A stretch of DNA of 64,000 nucleotides from Devosia lucknowensis (GCF_900177655.1 NZ_FXWK01000001.1:1426001-1490000); one strand, 5' to 3'. Positions 1 through 8,661 are shown, numbered from the stretch's first letter. Translations and numbers: made by a program. Notes: generated by a model not told the origin, from the sequence alone.

Positions 1-783
1 GTGCTGCCCGAGAGCCTGCCCAAGGCCAACCGGCGCAAGTTCGATATCCGCCGCGCCAACCCGCTCGGCGCGGTGATCGCCCTGCGGCAATATTCGTCGG
101 TTCTATGGCTTCTGGCCGTCCTGTTCTTCCTCCAGCTCGCCACCCAGGCCCTGCCGACTATTTTCAGCTATTTCACGGTCGAGGTGTTCAATTTCTCCTC
201 CTCGACCATCGGCCGCACCCTTGGCGCCTTCGGCATCGGCTTCGCCTTCAGCCAGGCCGTGCTGACCGCCCCGCTCTCGAAGGGCCTGGGCGAACCCGTC
301 GTGGGCATCGTCGGGCTGCTGGCCGCCGCGACGGCCTTTGCCGGCATCGCCTTCTCGGCAGATGTCTACCAGCTCTATCTCTTCATCGCCGTCGGTACGA
401 TCAGCGGCCTTGCGCCCCCGGCCATCAATGGCGTGTTGTCGCGCCAGGTGCCGGACAACGGCCAGGGCGAACTGCAGGGCGCGGTGAACGCGGCCAGCTC
501 CCTCGCGACGATCATCGGCCCGCTCGGCGCGACGCAGATCTTCTCCTACTACACAAGCGCACCCTCCACCGGGCACTACTTCCCCGGCGCGCCGTTCATT
601 GCCTGCGCCATTGCCGTGGTCATCGCGCTCGTGATCTTCGCCATCGCGGCGCTTCGTTTCGACCTCGGCCGCCGCCCGAGCATTGCCGACCATCCCCACG
701 CGCCCGAAATGCCGCCTCCCGGCCAGGTGCGCACGCCACCGATCGATGACGATGACCGCTTTAACGATCCGCCCCGCCGCTGA
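1..783 (+). CDS. MFS transporter, TetA-like, C-terminal part (5' end outside window)
   Basis: The reading frame is open from base 1, so this is the C-terminal 260 residues of a larger protein; the GTG at base 1 is probably an internal Val. The first visible residues (LPESLP, then RANPLGA) match the central cytoplasmic loop of TetA/DHA1-type proton antiporters, and about six hydrophobic segments follow, which is the C-terminal half of a 12-TM major facilitator. The last 40 residues are a hydrophilic Pro/Asp/Arg-rich tail. The family exports drugs or small metabolites from the inner membrane; the substrate cannot be read from sequence. It overlaps the downstream acetyltransferase start by 32 to 38 bases. 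Confidence 0.85.
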   Translation: MLPESLPKANRRKFDIRRANPLGAVIALRQYSSVLWLLAVLFFLQLATQALPTIFSYFTVEVFNFSSSTIGRTLGAFGIGFAFSQAVLTAPLSKGLGEPVVGIVGLLAAATAFAGIAFSADVYQLYLFIAVGTISGLAPPAINGVLSRQVPDNGQGELQGAVNAASSLATIIGPLGATQIFSYYTSAPSTGHYFPGAPFIACAIAVVIALVIFAIAALRFDLGRRPSIADHPHAPEMPPPGQVRTPPIDDDDRFNDPPRR

Positions 784-1246
784 GACCGACTGGCCCGATA
801 TCCATCGCATCATCGGTCCGGTCCTCTCCGCCGGGGAGACCTATACGATCGATACCAGTCTCGATGAGGCGGGGCTCAGGGCCTATTGGCTGATGGACGC
901 GCATGAAGTGTTCGTGGCCGAATGGGACGGCGTTGTGGTGGGCACCTATTATCTCATGGCCAACCAGCGTGGGAACGGCGCCCATGTCGCCAATTGCGGC
1001 TACATGACCGCGCCGGAAGCGCGCGGCAAGGGCGTGGCGCGGACTATGTGCGTCCATTCCCTGGACCGCGCCAGGCAACGCGGCTTTCGCGCCATGCAAT
1101 TTAACCACGTCGTCTCGACCAATGTCGGCGCAGTCGCGCTTTGGCAGAAGCTGGGCTTTGATATTGTCGGAACGCTGCCCAAGGCGTTCAACCATCCGGT
1201 CCACGGCTATGTGGACAGCTATGTGATGTTCCAGATGCTGGTCTAG
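746..1246 (+). CDS. GNAT family N-acetyltransferase
   Basis: A 166-residue GNAT-fold protein expected to transfer acetyl from acetyl-CoA to an amine. The pyrophosphate-binding motif ARGKGVA lies near residues 92-98 and is followed by the helix and the N..A..LWQKLGF segment typical of the C-terminal half of the fold. The start at 746 (ATG, second ATG at 752) was chosen because the longer frame upstream reads through the transporter coding end. Overlap with the MFS gene suggests co-translation, so its substrate may relate to what that pump handles; this is inference. A strong hairpin follows the stop. Confidence 0.85.
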   Translation: MTMTALTIRPAAETDWPDIHRIIGPVLSAGETYTIDTSLDEAGLRAYWLMDAHEVFVAEWDGVVVGTYYLMANQRGNGAHVANCGYMTAPEARGKGVARTMCVHSLDRARQRGFRAMQFNHVVSTNVGAVALWQKLGFDIVGTLPKAFNHPVHGYVDSYVMFQMLV

Positions 1247-1251
1247 AGCCC

Positions 1252-1288
1252 AAACAAAAAGCCCCGCCGAAGCGGGGCTTTTCTTTTC
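1252..1288. terminator. Bidirectional rho-independent terminator
   Basis: GCCCCGC-CGAA-GCGGGGC stem-loop (1261-1278) with A-rich sequence on the left and TTTTCTTTTC on the right. It sits between the convergent acetyltransferase and gnd genes and can serve both. Confidence 0.9.
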
Positions 1289-2707
1289 TTACTTCCCGAG
1301 AGTGCTCGGCCAGGTGCCGTGCAGATCCGTGCCGCGGCCTTCGATTTCGAAGCCGTGGGCGCCAAAGAAGTCGCGCTGGCCCTGCGTCAGGTTAGCAGTG
1401 CCCTGGGCCTGACGGTAGCTGTCGAAATAGCTCAGCGACGCCGAGAGGCAGATCATCGGGAATTCGCCGATGGCCGCGGCGGCCACGACCTTACGCAGGC
1501 TCGGATGGCTGTCCTTCATGATGGTCACGAAGTCGGGAACCACGAGCAGATTGACGGCCTCGCCCTTGGCATAGGCCGAGCTCATCTGATCGAGGAAGCG
1601 GGAGCGGATGATGCAGCCCGCGCGCCAGATCTTGGCGATCGTGGCCAGCGGCAACGACCAGCCGAACTCTTCCGACGCCTTGGCGATCACGGCAAAGCCC
1701 TGGGCATAGCTGACGATCTTGCCGGCCAGCAGCGCCTTTTCGAGATCAGCGAGGGTAACGTCGGTCTTGGCGCGGTTGGGCTTGCCGTAGACGCCTTCGG
1801 CGGCGACGCGCTCGGACTTGCGCGAGGACAGCGAACGCGCCGCGACAGCGCCCTCGATGGCGGTGGCGGGCACGCCCATCTGCTGGGCGACCACGGCGGA
1901 CCACATGCCGGTGCCCTTCTGGCCGGCCTTGTCGAGAATCAGGTCGACCAGCGGCTTGCCGGTCTGGTCATCGACGGCGTCGAGGACGTGACCGGTGATC
2001 TCGATCAGGTAGGAATTGAGCGGCCCCTTGTTCCATTCCTGGAAGACATTGGCGCAAGCCTTTGGATCCATGCCCAGACCATCGCGCATCACGCCATAGA
2101 TTTCGGCGATCATCTGCATGTCGCCATATTCGATGCCGTTGTGGATCATCTTGACGAAATGGCCGGCGCCACCTTCGCCGAGATAGGCGCAGCAGCTCTC
2201 GCCGTTGAACTTGGCGGCAATGGCGGTCAGAACCGGCTCGGCATTGTGCCACTGTTCCTTGGAACCACCGACCATGATGGACGGACCATGGCGGGCCCCC
2301 TCTTCGCCGCCGGAAACGCCGACGCCGAGATAGCCGATATTCTTGGGCTTGAGATAGTCGAAGCGGCGCTGCGTGTCGGTGTAAAGCGAGTTGCCGCACT
2401 CGATGATGGCATCGCCCGGCTCGAGATGCGGCAGCAATTGCTCGATCATGTCGTCGACGGGCTGCCCGGCCTTGACCATGATGATGATGGAGCGCGGCGC
2501 CTTTACGGTCTGCACGAAATCGGCGAGGTCGTACTTCGGAATGGTCTTGCCATCGAGGCCCTGCGCCTTGGCTTCGGCGACGAATTCGTCGATGCGGCCA
2601 GGCGACCGGTTATGAACGGCAACAGTGTAGCCCTTCTCGGCGATGTTGAGGGCAAGGTTGGAACCCATGACCGCCAGGCCGATAAGGCCGATATCTGCTG
2701 TCGACAT
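1289..2707 (-). CDS. gnd: 6-phosphogluconate dehydrogenase, decarboxylating
   Basis: A 472-residue cytoplasmic enzyme that oxidises 6-phosphogluconate to ribulose 5-phosphate plus CO2, usually with NADP+. The N-terminus carries the nucleotide-binding GLAVMGSN motif; the substrate-binding segment GVSGGEEGARHGPS and the catalytic HFVKMIHNGIEYG segment (Lys and Glu) are intact, and the length is that of the standard long-form enzyme. An SD-like GGAAGG precedes the ATG. It is divergent from an IdnO-like dehydrogenase and gluconate kinase, so the three genes form a compact gluconate-to-pentose-phosphate block. The rpe gene for the next step lies about 19 kb away in this window. Confidence 0.98.
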   Translation of the reverse strand: MSTADIGLIGLAVMGSNLALNIAEKGYTVAVHNRSPGRIDEFVAEAKAQGLDGKTIPKYDLADFVQTVKAPRSIIIMVKAGQPVDDMIEQLLPHLEPGDAIIECGNSLYTDTQRRFDYLKPKNIGYLGVGVSGGEEGARHGPSIMVGGSKEQWHNAEPVLTAIAAKFNGESCCAYLGEGGAGHFVKMIHNGIEYGDMQMIAEIYGVMRDGLGMDPKACANVFQEWNKGPLNSYLIEITGHVLDAVDDQTGKPLVDLILDKAGQKGTGMWSAVVAQQMGVPATAIEGAVAARSLSSRKSERVAAEGVYGKPNRAKTDVTLADLEKALLAGKIVSYAQGFAVIAKASEEFGWSLPLATIAKIWRAGCIIRSRFLDQMSSAYAKGEAVNLLVVPDFVTIMKDSHPSLRKVVAAAAIGEFPMICLSASLSYFDSYRQAQGTANLTQGQRDFFGAHGFEIEGRGTDLHGTWPSTLGK

Positions 2708-2899
2708 TCAAACAGTCCTTCCGAAAACGTCTTGTCATGCACTTTACGCATGGCGCGCGCCGCGAGAATGACCACAATCCAGGCCGATAAGGAAGGGAGA
2801 AATCAGCAAATTCGGCGCAAATCGGCTAACTTGTATGGAAGTATTTTGCCGCGCCTTGCATGGGTCCCTCCCCTGAACTAACAAGGGTCGCACGAGTTG

Positions 2900-3685
2900 A
2901 TGGCGGACCTTCACATGACCACAGCCTCTCCATTCGATCTCAGCGGCAAGCGCGCCCTCGTCACCGGATCCAGCCGCGGCCTCGGCCGCGCCATGGCCCG
3001 TGCTCTCGCCCAGGCAGGAGCGCAGGTCGTGCTCAACGCGCGCGACGCAGTGGCCCTCGGCGCGGCGGCGGCCGACATGGCAGCTGAAGGGTATGCGGTG
3101 TCGGCCGTGGCCTTCGACGTCACGAGCCGCGACAGCGTCAATGATGCCGTGGCGCATATCGAGGACGAGATCGGGCCAATCGACATCCTCGTGAACAATG
3201 CCGGCATGCAGTTCCGAAGCGCTCTGGAAGCGTTTCCGCCGGAAAAGTTCGACCAGCTGATCGAGACCAACGTCACTTCTATCTTCAACGTCAGCCAGCC
3301 CGTGGCGCGCCACATGATTTCGCGCGGGCGCGGCAAGATCGTCAACATCTGCTCGCTGATGTCCTCCTTCGCACGTTCCTCGATCGCGCCCTATGCCGCC
3401 AGCAAGGCCGCCGTCGCGAACCTGACCCGCGGCATGGCTGTGGACTGGGCCAGACACGGTCTCAACGTCAACGGCATCGCGCCCGGCTACTTCGTCACCG
3501 AACTGAACGAAGCGCTGGTCAAGGACGAGAAATTCAACGCCTGGGTCGAGGCTCGGACGCCGATGGGGCGCTGGGCGCAACCGGAGGAACTCGGCGGCTC
3601 GGTGGTCTTCCTCTCATCCGACGCTTCCCGCTTTGTGAATGGACACATCCTCTATGTCGACGGCGCCCTCACAGCCACGGTCTGA
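2900..3685 (+). CDS. SDR oxidoreductase, gluconate 5-dehydrogenase-like
   Basis: A 261-residue short-chain dehydrogenase with NAD(P)-binding TGSSRGLG (22-29), NNAG (99-102) and catalytic Ser/Tyr165/Lys169 (YAASK). The sequence style and the partner gntK point to the IdnO/Gno group, which interconverts gluconate and 5-keto-gluconate. TTG at 2897, ATG at 2900 and ATG at 2915 are all possible starts; 2900 has AAGGG about 12 bases upstream. The 3' end overlaps gntK by 32 bases, supporting one transcript. Function beyond a sugar-acid SDR is inferred from context. Confidence 0.85.
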   Translation: MADLHMTTASPFDLSGKRALVTGSSRGLGRAMARALAQAGAQVVLNARDAVALGAAAADMAAEGYAVSAVAFDVTSRDSVNDAVAHIEDEIGPIDILVNNAGMQFRSALEAFPPEKFDQLIETNVTSIFNVSQPVARHMISRGRGKIVNICSLMSSFARSSIAPYAASKAAVANLTRGMAVDWARHGLNVNGIAPGYFVTELNEALVKDEKFNAWVEARTPMGRWAQPEELGGSVVFLSSDASRFVNGHILYVDGALTATV

Positions 3686-4217
3686 ACCGGCTCGCATCAT
3701 CATCGTGATGGGGGTCAGCTCCTCGGGCAAGTCCACCGTCGGAGCGGCCTTGGGGCGGGCGCTTCACGCGCCTTTTCTGGACGGCGACAAGTATCATCCC
3801 GAGGCCAACGTCGAAAAAATGCGCGCCGGCACGCCGCTGACCGATGAGGATCGCTGGCCCTGGCTCGAGGCACTTTCGGCAGCGCTCAAGGAGGCTGCGG
3901 CAAAGAAAGGCGTATCCGTCGGCGCCTGTTCGGCGCTCAAGAAGGCCTATCGTGACTTCATCACCGAACAGGCCGGAGAACCGGTGCTCTTCGTCTACCT
4001 CGACGGCAGTCGCGAAGTGATCGGCGAGCGCATGGCAAAACGCAGCCACGAATATATGCCCACGAGCCTGCTCGACAGCCAGTTCGCGACGCTCGAAGTG
4101 CCCGATGCGGCCACGGAGAACGTGCTCGCCGTTCCCGTGACCGACAGTGTCGACAAGATCGTGCGCACCGTGACCGGCGCGCTCGATCATCTCAAGACCT
4201 TCAAGCGCTGGCAGTGA
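3654..4217 (+). CDS. gntK: Gluconokinase
   Basis: A 187-residue P-loop kinase that phosphorylates D-gluconate to 6-phosphogluconate with ATP. The Walker A motif GVSSSGKST is at residues 20-28; the typical DGDKYHP and DEDRWPW segments and the later SCSALK-like GACSALKKAYRD element follow, as in GntK/IdnK. The start lies inside the upstream SDR gene, indicating translational coupling. Its product is the substrate of the divergent gnd gene. The stop abuts the stop of the convergent SDR gene with no gap and no hairpin terminator between them. Confidence 0.95.
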   Translation: MSTAPSQPRSEPARIIIVMGVSSSGKSTVGAALGRALHAPFLDGDKYHPEANVEKMRAGTPLTDEDRWPWLEALSAALKEAAAKKGVSVGACSALKKAYRDFITEQAGEPVLFVYLDGSREVIGERMAKRSHEYMPTSLLDSQFATLEVPDAATENVLAVPVTDSVDKIVRTVTGALDHLKTFKRWQ

Positions 4218-4973
4218 TCACTGGGCCGCGTAGCCGCCGTCCACCAGATGGTAGCTGCCGGTAACGAAGGATGCCGCGTCAGAAAGCAGGAACAGGGTCA
4301 GCGCGGCCACTTCATCGGGCTGGCCAAGCCGGCCGACCGGGTGCAGCGCGCGCAGGCCATCCATGACCTCGCTGGGCGTCGCGGATCCCAGCAGCGGTGT
4401 CTCGATGAAGCCGGGGCCGACGGCGGTGACGCGGATACCATCCTTGGCATAGTCGATCGCCGCCGCCTTGGTGAGGCCGACGACGCCGTGCTTGGCGGCT
4501 ACGTAGGCCGGGGCATTGGCAAAACCGTTCGTCCCCAGGATGGAGGCCATGTTCACGATGGCACCGCCGCCTGACTTCAGCATGGCGGCGATCTCGTACT
4601 TCATCGAGTAGAAGACCGAGTTGAGATTGACGTCGATGACCTTGTGCCAGTCCTCGAACGTATAATCGCCGGCCTTTGCCGCCTTGCCGCCGATGCCCGC
4701 ATTGTTGACCGCCACGTCAAGCCGTCCATAGGTGTCGCTGGTGAACTGGATGGCCTTCTCGACCTGATCGATCTGGCCCACATCCACGGCAACTGCAGCC
4801 GCTTCGCCGCCGGCGGCCTTGATTTCGGCCACCAGCTTTTCGGCCGGCTCGAGCTTGAGGTCTGCCACGATGACCTTGGCGCCACGCGCTGCGAGCTGGC
4901 GGGCAACGGCCTCGCCGATCCCCGATGCAGCGCCCGTCACAAAAGCAACCTTGCCGGCAAAATCCTGTGTCAT
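4218..4973 (-). CDS. SDR family oxidoreductase
   Basis: A 251-residue classical short-chain dehydrogenase: TGAASGIG at 13-20, NNAG at 90-93, catalytic Ser144, Tyr157 and Lys161 are all present. The start at 4973 was chosen over an upstream in-frame ATG because AAGGAGA lies 7-8 bases before it. Substrate is unknown; similarity is to the broad glucose 1-dehydrogenase / 3-oxoacyl reductase-like group. It ends back-to-back with gntK, and the gluconate context makes a sugar or polyol substrate plausible but unproven. Confidence 0.88.
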   Translation of the reverse strand: MTQDFAGKVAFVTGAASGIGEAVARQLAARGAKVIVADLKLEPAEKLVAEIKAAGGEAAAVAVDVGQIDQVEKAIQFTSDTYGRLDVAVNNAGIGGKAAKAGDYTFEDWHKVIDVNLNSVFYSMKYEIAAMLKSGGGAIVNMASILGTNGFANAPAYVAAKHGVVGLTKAAAIDYAKDGIRVTAVGPGFIETPLLGSATPSEVMDGLRALHPVGRLGQPDEVAALTLFLLSDAASFVTGSYHLVDGGYAAQ

Positions 4974-5088
4974 ATCAATCTCCTTTTGCTCATCCACATA
5001 TGGGGCGACAAACGTGGACTTGCCATGACGGGACGCCAAATGCTCGTCGAACAGTGTGTTCAGGGCGGCAGCGGCCGCCCCTCACCCG

Positions 5089-5859
5089 TCAGTGCTGCCG
5101 TCGGGCCCAGGCACGCATGGCGCTCACCAGATAGTCTGCGAAACCGGGTTCGATCGCCTCGTAGCGCAACCGAAAATCGGGGTGTTCGTAGACATCGGCG
5201 AGGCCCGAATATGCCTCCGGCGGGCACTCCCGTCCCCAGGACCGGGCGACCCAGTCACGATGCCGTTCGATCATCGGGTCGAGCGCTGCGGCCTGCGGCG
5301 GCATCCCGCGGCGGAAGCCTTCGGCCAAAGCGTTCTCGATCTGCCTGAGTTCAGCCATGACGCCGGCCATTTCGGCAGGCGCCAGCTCGTCCATGGCCTT
5401 GCGACCGAGGGCAAGATGATCCTTGGTTTCCGAGCCAAAGTGCTGGACGAGCCAGGCCTCGTACTCGGCCTGCTTTTCGGGTGAGACGATGCCTGAATAA
5501 AGATCGGCGTCGGTCATGTCGGTTTCTCCTTGTATGCGGGCGATCGTGCGGTCGATCGTCCGGACCATGCCGGCGAAACGCCTCGCCTGCCGCTCCAAGC
5601 GCTGGCGCTGCTCGCGGAGCGTCGTCAGCCGGTCAAAGCCCGGCGCATCGAGGATGGCGCCGATATCAGCGAGGGGAATGTCCAGTTCGCGATGGATCAG
5701 GATCTGCTGCAAACGCAGCAATTCTTCCTCGCCGTAGTAGCGATAGCGATTGTCGCCGGTGAATGCGGGCTTGAGCAGACCGACATCGTCGTAATGGTGC
5801 AGCGTCCGCACCGAAACGCCCGCGAGCCGGGCCAGTTGTTTGACGGTATAGGTCTTCAT
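5089..5859 (-). CDS. MerR family regulator with TipAS-like effector domain
   Basis: A 256-residue protein. Residues 1-70 form a MerR winged-helix DNA-binding domain (TVKQLARLAGVSVRTLHHYDD), followed by a dimerisation helix to about 115. The C-terminal part (about 125-250) resembles the TipAS drug-binding domain. MerR proteins twist promoters with long spacers and activate on ligand binding; TipAS members respond to thiopeptides or other small molecules. The start at 5859 has GGAGG about 12 bases upstream; longer frames run into the CYTH gene. It is the last gene of an ogt-CHAD-CYTH-MerR series, 37 bases after the CYTH stop. Confidence 0.88.
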   Translation of the reverse strand: MKTYTVKQLARLAGVSVRTLHHYDDVGLLKPAFTGDNRYRYYGEEELLRLQQILIHRELDIPLADIGAILDAPGFDRLTTLREQRQRLERQARRFAGMVRTIDRTIARIQGETDMTDADLYSGIVSPEKQAEYEAWLVQHFGSETKDHLALGRKAMDELAPAEMAGVMAELRQIENALAEGFRRGMPPQAAALDPMIERHRDWVARSWGRECPPEAYSGLADVYEHPDFRLRYEAIEPGFADYLVSAMRAWARRQH

Positions 5860-5896
5860 GTCACTCGCATCCTCCGCGAGATGAGCACCTAGGCCC

Positions 5897-6382
5897 TCAC
5901 GCCGCGTCAGGGTCAACCGCCGGAACGCCAGGCTTGCGCGAGAGGCTGGCATTGGCATAGCGGTCATCGTGGCTGACCTCCTGCCCGACCCAGGATGGCA
6001 GGTCGACGAATTGCCCGGCGCTTTCCAGCTCGACTTCGGCCATGACAAGACCTGCATGCTGCGCCTCGAAGGTGTCGACCTCCCAGGTCAGCCCGGCATG
6101 GGGCACGATATGTCGGGTCTTGAGCACCACGTTCTCGCCCGCAAGCCGAAGCAGTTCCAGCCCGTCGTCGAGTGGTATTGGATACTCGAATTCTGCGCGC
6201 GATATGCCGATCGTTGGCCCCTTGATGGTGATCACAGCCTGCGCATCGTCGAAAATCCGCACCCGAACCGTCGCCTTGGCATTGCTGGACAGATAGCCCT
6301 GCGCCAGCCTCCGGCTACCGGTCACGGCGGTGCGCCAAGCATCCCCCGAAACGAGGAACTTGCGTTCGATCTCCTTGGCCAT
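5897..6382 (-). CDS. CYTH domain protein (triphosphate tunnel enzyme)
   Basis: A 161-residue protein beginning MAKEIERKFLV, the N-terminal ExExK signature (E4, E6, K8) of the CYTH superfamily. Members are metal-dependent triphosphatases or related enzymes acting on inorganic triphosphate or nucleoside triphosphates inside an eight-stranded tunnel. Alternating charged residues along later strands (for example VRVRIFDDAQAVITIKG) fit the fold. It lies 4 bases after a CHAD gene; in E. coli YgiF the two domains are fused, so here they are the split version and probably act together. Confidence 0.92.
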   Translation of the reverse strand: MAKEIERKFLVSGDAWRTAVTGSRRLAQGYLSSNAKATVRVRIFDDAQAVITIKGPTIGISRAEFEYPIPLDDGLELLRLAGENVVLKTRHIVPHAGLTWEVDTFEAQHAGLVMAEVELESAGQFVDLPSWVGQEVSHDDRYANASLSRKPGVPAVDPDAA

Positions 6383-6386
6383 ATCC

Positions 6387-7259
6387 CTACTCCAGAAGTG
6401 CCCAGTAACGCCGATAGCGATCTTGCACGGCAGACGGCTTTTCAGCCGCAAGCTGGCGTCCGAGGGCAAAGCCGCGCTCGGCAAGCTCGATCCTGCGCCG
6501 CTCGAGCGCATCGCGCAACGATGCGGTTGCTTCGCCCGCCGGGACCGATGTCTCGATCCATTCGCCCAGTACGGTCAGGTTGTGGTGATCCCCCAGCACT
6601 TCGCAGAGTTGACCGAGCCCCTGCGACTGCGGCTTCAGGACGGCAGGCGCCGACTTGGCGAACAGGCGTGTATGGTACCAGAGCCCCTTGGCCGCCTTGC
6701 GCCATTCGTGGATGACCTCGCCATTCGGTTGCTTCTGCGCGGCTTCGAGCCCATCGCGAAATTGGCGATAGGACGTACGCAGGCCAGGCAGAACGGCACC
6801 ACTTCCCTTGTCGTCAAAACGCCAGCCCTCTATCCGCAAGCGCAATGCCGAGAGTTCCTGACCAGCCGCGTCGAGCAAGGTCTCCTCGCCCATCTGGCTT
6901 TTGAGATGCCGCGCCCTCTCCCGCAGGCGATCCAGCAGTCCAGCCGCAGCGCCGCTCTCCGAACGGTTGACCTTGAGAATTTGCGACAGTGTCTCGACCA
7001 TCACCGCCGCATCGCGCGCCACGGAAAACTGCCTGGCAATGGCCTTGATGGCGGCATTCTCTGCCTCGTATTCATCAAAACCGGGCCGCACCAGCGTCAG
7101 CAGCGCCCGAAGCTTCTTGGTGGACTTGCGCAGCGAATGGACCGCGGTGTCGAAATCCCCTCCCTCGCGCACCGTTTCCAGCGCCCTGTCCACCTGCTCG
7201 GTGGCGATGGTGCGGATCTGGCGACCGACCTGCTTTCGATGCTTGAAGGCATAACTCAT
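6387..7259 (-). CDS. CHAD domain protein
   Basis: A 290-residue alpha-helical protein with the CHAD pattern: a conserved VHSLRKSTKKLRALL segment near residue 40 and a second VIHEWRKAAKGLWYHTRL segment near 185. These are the paired histidine/basic helices known to bind inorganic polyphosphate. The ATG at 7259 overlaps the ogt stop as TGATG, so translation is coupled; an alternative TTG lies one codon upstream. Together with the adjacent CYTH enzyme it suggests polyphosphate or triphosphate handling. Confidence 0.9.
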   Translation of the reverse strand: MSYAFKHRKQVGRQIRTIATEQVDRALETVREGGDFDTAVHSLRKSTKKLRALLTLVRPGFDEYEAENAAIKAIARQFSVARDAAVMVETLSQILKVNRSESGAAAGLLDRLRERARHLKSQMGEETLLDAAGQELSALRLRIEGWRFDDKGSGAVLPGLRTSYRQFRDGLEAAQKQPNGEVIHEWRKAAKGLWYHTRLFAKSAPAVLKPQSQGLGQLCEVLGDHHNLTVLGEWIETSVPAGEATASLRDALERRRIELAERGFALGRQLAAEKPSAVQDRYRRYWALLE

Positions 7260-7798
7260 CAACTGAACCCGAAACTCAACTGCCCGACTGGAGCGCCGAT
7301 GCTGACCCCTTCCAACGCCAGCATCCTCACCTTGGATGCAGCGCCACCCGGCGCTGAAAAGCCACCTGGCTTGCCGTTGCTGGCGAGCACGCGGTGGCAG
7401 GGAACGACGAGCGGGATCGGATTGGCGCCCATGGCCCGGCCGACCGCGCGCGACAGGTTCGCATCGCCCAACCGCCGGGCTAGGTCGCCATAGGTGAGGG
7501 TCTCACCCCATCGCACCTTGACCAGCAGGTCATAGGCACGGCGATGAAAATCAGGCGCGGCGCCGAAATCGAGGGCGACATCGTCGAAGCTCACCCTCTC
7601 GCCTTCGGCATAATCTTCGATACGATCCACGAGTGAACCGATCGCACGATCCGGCTCACCCACTGTTGCGCCATCCCACAGCAGGCGCTCCAGCATCGTC
7701 GGCTCATCGTCGCCGGGCAACAGCACGCGCGCCAGACCGCGATCGGTCCAGCCGATGCCGAAGCGCCCCAGCGCCGTTTCGAACGTCATCACCTGCAT
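7259..7798 (-). CDS. ogt: Methylated-DNA--protein-cysteine methyltransferase
   Basis: A 179-residue suicide DNA-repair protein that removes alkyl groups from O6-alkylguanine. The active-site motif PCHRV is present with Cys134, preceded by the DNA-binding helix region (LTYGDLARRLG...SRAVGRAMGANPIP). The short N-terminal domain lacks an Ada AdaA zinc module, so this is the Ogt/MGMT type. It is first in an operon with CHAD, CYTH and MerR genes. An alternative start three codons inside (7789) is possible. Confidence 0.93.
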   Translation of the reverse strand: MQVMTFETALGRFGIGWTDRGLARVLLPGDDEPTMLERLLWDGATVGEPDRAIGSLVDRIEDYAEGERVSFDDVALDFGAAPDFHRRAYDLLVKVRWGETLTYGDLARRLGDANLSRAVGRAMGANPIPLVVPCHRVLASNGKPGGFSAPGGAASKVRMLALEGVSIGAPVGQLSFGFS

Positions 7799-7920
7799 TT
7801 GGTGATCATAGGCCCGGGTTAATCATGCGGCCATAGCCCATGCGTTTCCTCCCGCTGCGATGCTGACAGGAAATGACGACCAAACGCCCCAGTCACGGTG
7901 CCAGTGAATGGGAGCAAACA

Positions 7921-8448
7921 GTGGCCAGAATTCTCGGATACATCGCCGCCAGCCTCGACGGCTTCATCGTTGATGACAAGGGCAGCCTCGACTGGCTGTT
8001 CAAGTATGACGACATGGACCTGGGCGAACACGACTATCGGGTGTTCATCAAACGCATCCGCACGGTCGTCATGGGCCGGGCGACCTATGACTGGATCGCA
8101 GCCGAATCCAGCCCCTGGGCGTATGGCGAACAGCGCACCATCGTTGTCACCAGCCGTCCGATCGACGCGCCAAAGGGAGCGCTCGAAACCCGGTCGGACA
8201 TAGACGCGCTGATCAAGGATCTTCGCGAACTCGACGATGGGGATGTCTGGATGCTGGGCGGCGGACGGTTGCAGATGGCTTTCATGGAGCGCGGGGCGCT
8301 CGACGAACTGGAAATTTACGTCATTCCCGAGATGCTGGGCGGAGGCGAACGATTGTTTCCGCCCACTGGCTTCCGGGCTTCCCCGCAACTCTTGTCCGCG
8401 GGGGAAATCAGCAAGGGATGCGTGCGCCTTCACTATCGCTTCGCATAA
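7921..8448 (+). CDS. Dihydrofolate reductase family protein (RibD C-terminal-like)
   Basis: A 175-residue protein with the reductase fold seen in the RibD C-terminal domain and the YyaP/YwjB group: ILGYIAASLDGFI at the N-terminus, VVMGRATYDWI near residue 55, and the nucleotide-binding DVWMLGGGRLQMAF near 120. Such proteins bind NADPH but many are not true folate reductases. The GTG start at 7921 follows GGGAG by about 7 bases and fits the family N-terminus; an ATG at 7873 would add 16 atypical residues. Confidence 0.87.
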   Translation: MARILGYIAASLDGFIVDDKGSLDWLFKYDDMDLGEHDYRVFIKRIRTVVMGRATYDWIAAESSPWAYGEQRTIVVTSRPIDAPKGALETRSDIDALIKDLRELDDGDVWMLGGGRLQMAFMERGALDELEIYVIPEMLGGGERLFPPTGFRASPQLLSAGEISKGCVRLHYRFA

Positions 8449-8449
8449 G

Positions 8450-8478
8450 GAAAGGGCCCCCGCGGGGCCCTTGTCTTG
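8450..8478. terminator. Bidirectional rho-independent terminator
   Basis: AAGGGCCCC-CGC-GGGGCCCTT stem-loop at 8452-8472, between the convergent DHFR-like and csbD-like genes. The following run is short on T residues, so efficiency is uncertain. Confidence 0.7.
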
Positions 8479-8661
8479 TCAGTGCTTGAGTGCCTTGCTG
8501 GCATTATCCTTGAGCTCACCAGCCTTTTGCTGGAGCTTGCCCTCGGCCTTGTCCGCCTTGCCCTCAGCCTGAAGCTTGGTGTTGCCGGTGAGGCCACCGA
8601 CGGCGTCCTTCACGGCACCCCTGGCCTGCTTGCCGGCGCCCTTGACTTCATCCTTGTGCAT
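8479..8661 (-). CDS. CsbD family stress-response protein
   Basis: A 60-residue hydrophilic protein rich in Lys, Ala and Gly, starting MHKDEVKGAGKQARGAVKDAVGG, the diagnostic pattern of the CsbD/YjbJ family. These proteins are abundant, disordered or helical, and usually induced by general stress; their molecular role is not established. AGGAGA lies 5 bases before the ATG. It stands alone, divergent from rluA. Confidence 0.93.
   Translation of the reverse strand: MHKDEVKGAGKQARGAVKDAVGGLTGNTKLQAEGKADKAEGKLQQKAGELKDNASKALKH

Noticed and set aside
1319..2881. 520-codon open frame opposite gnd
   Set aside because: Shadow of gnd; its tail crosses the gnd promoter region.
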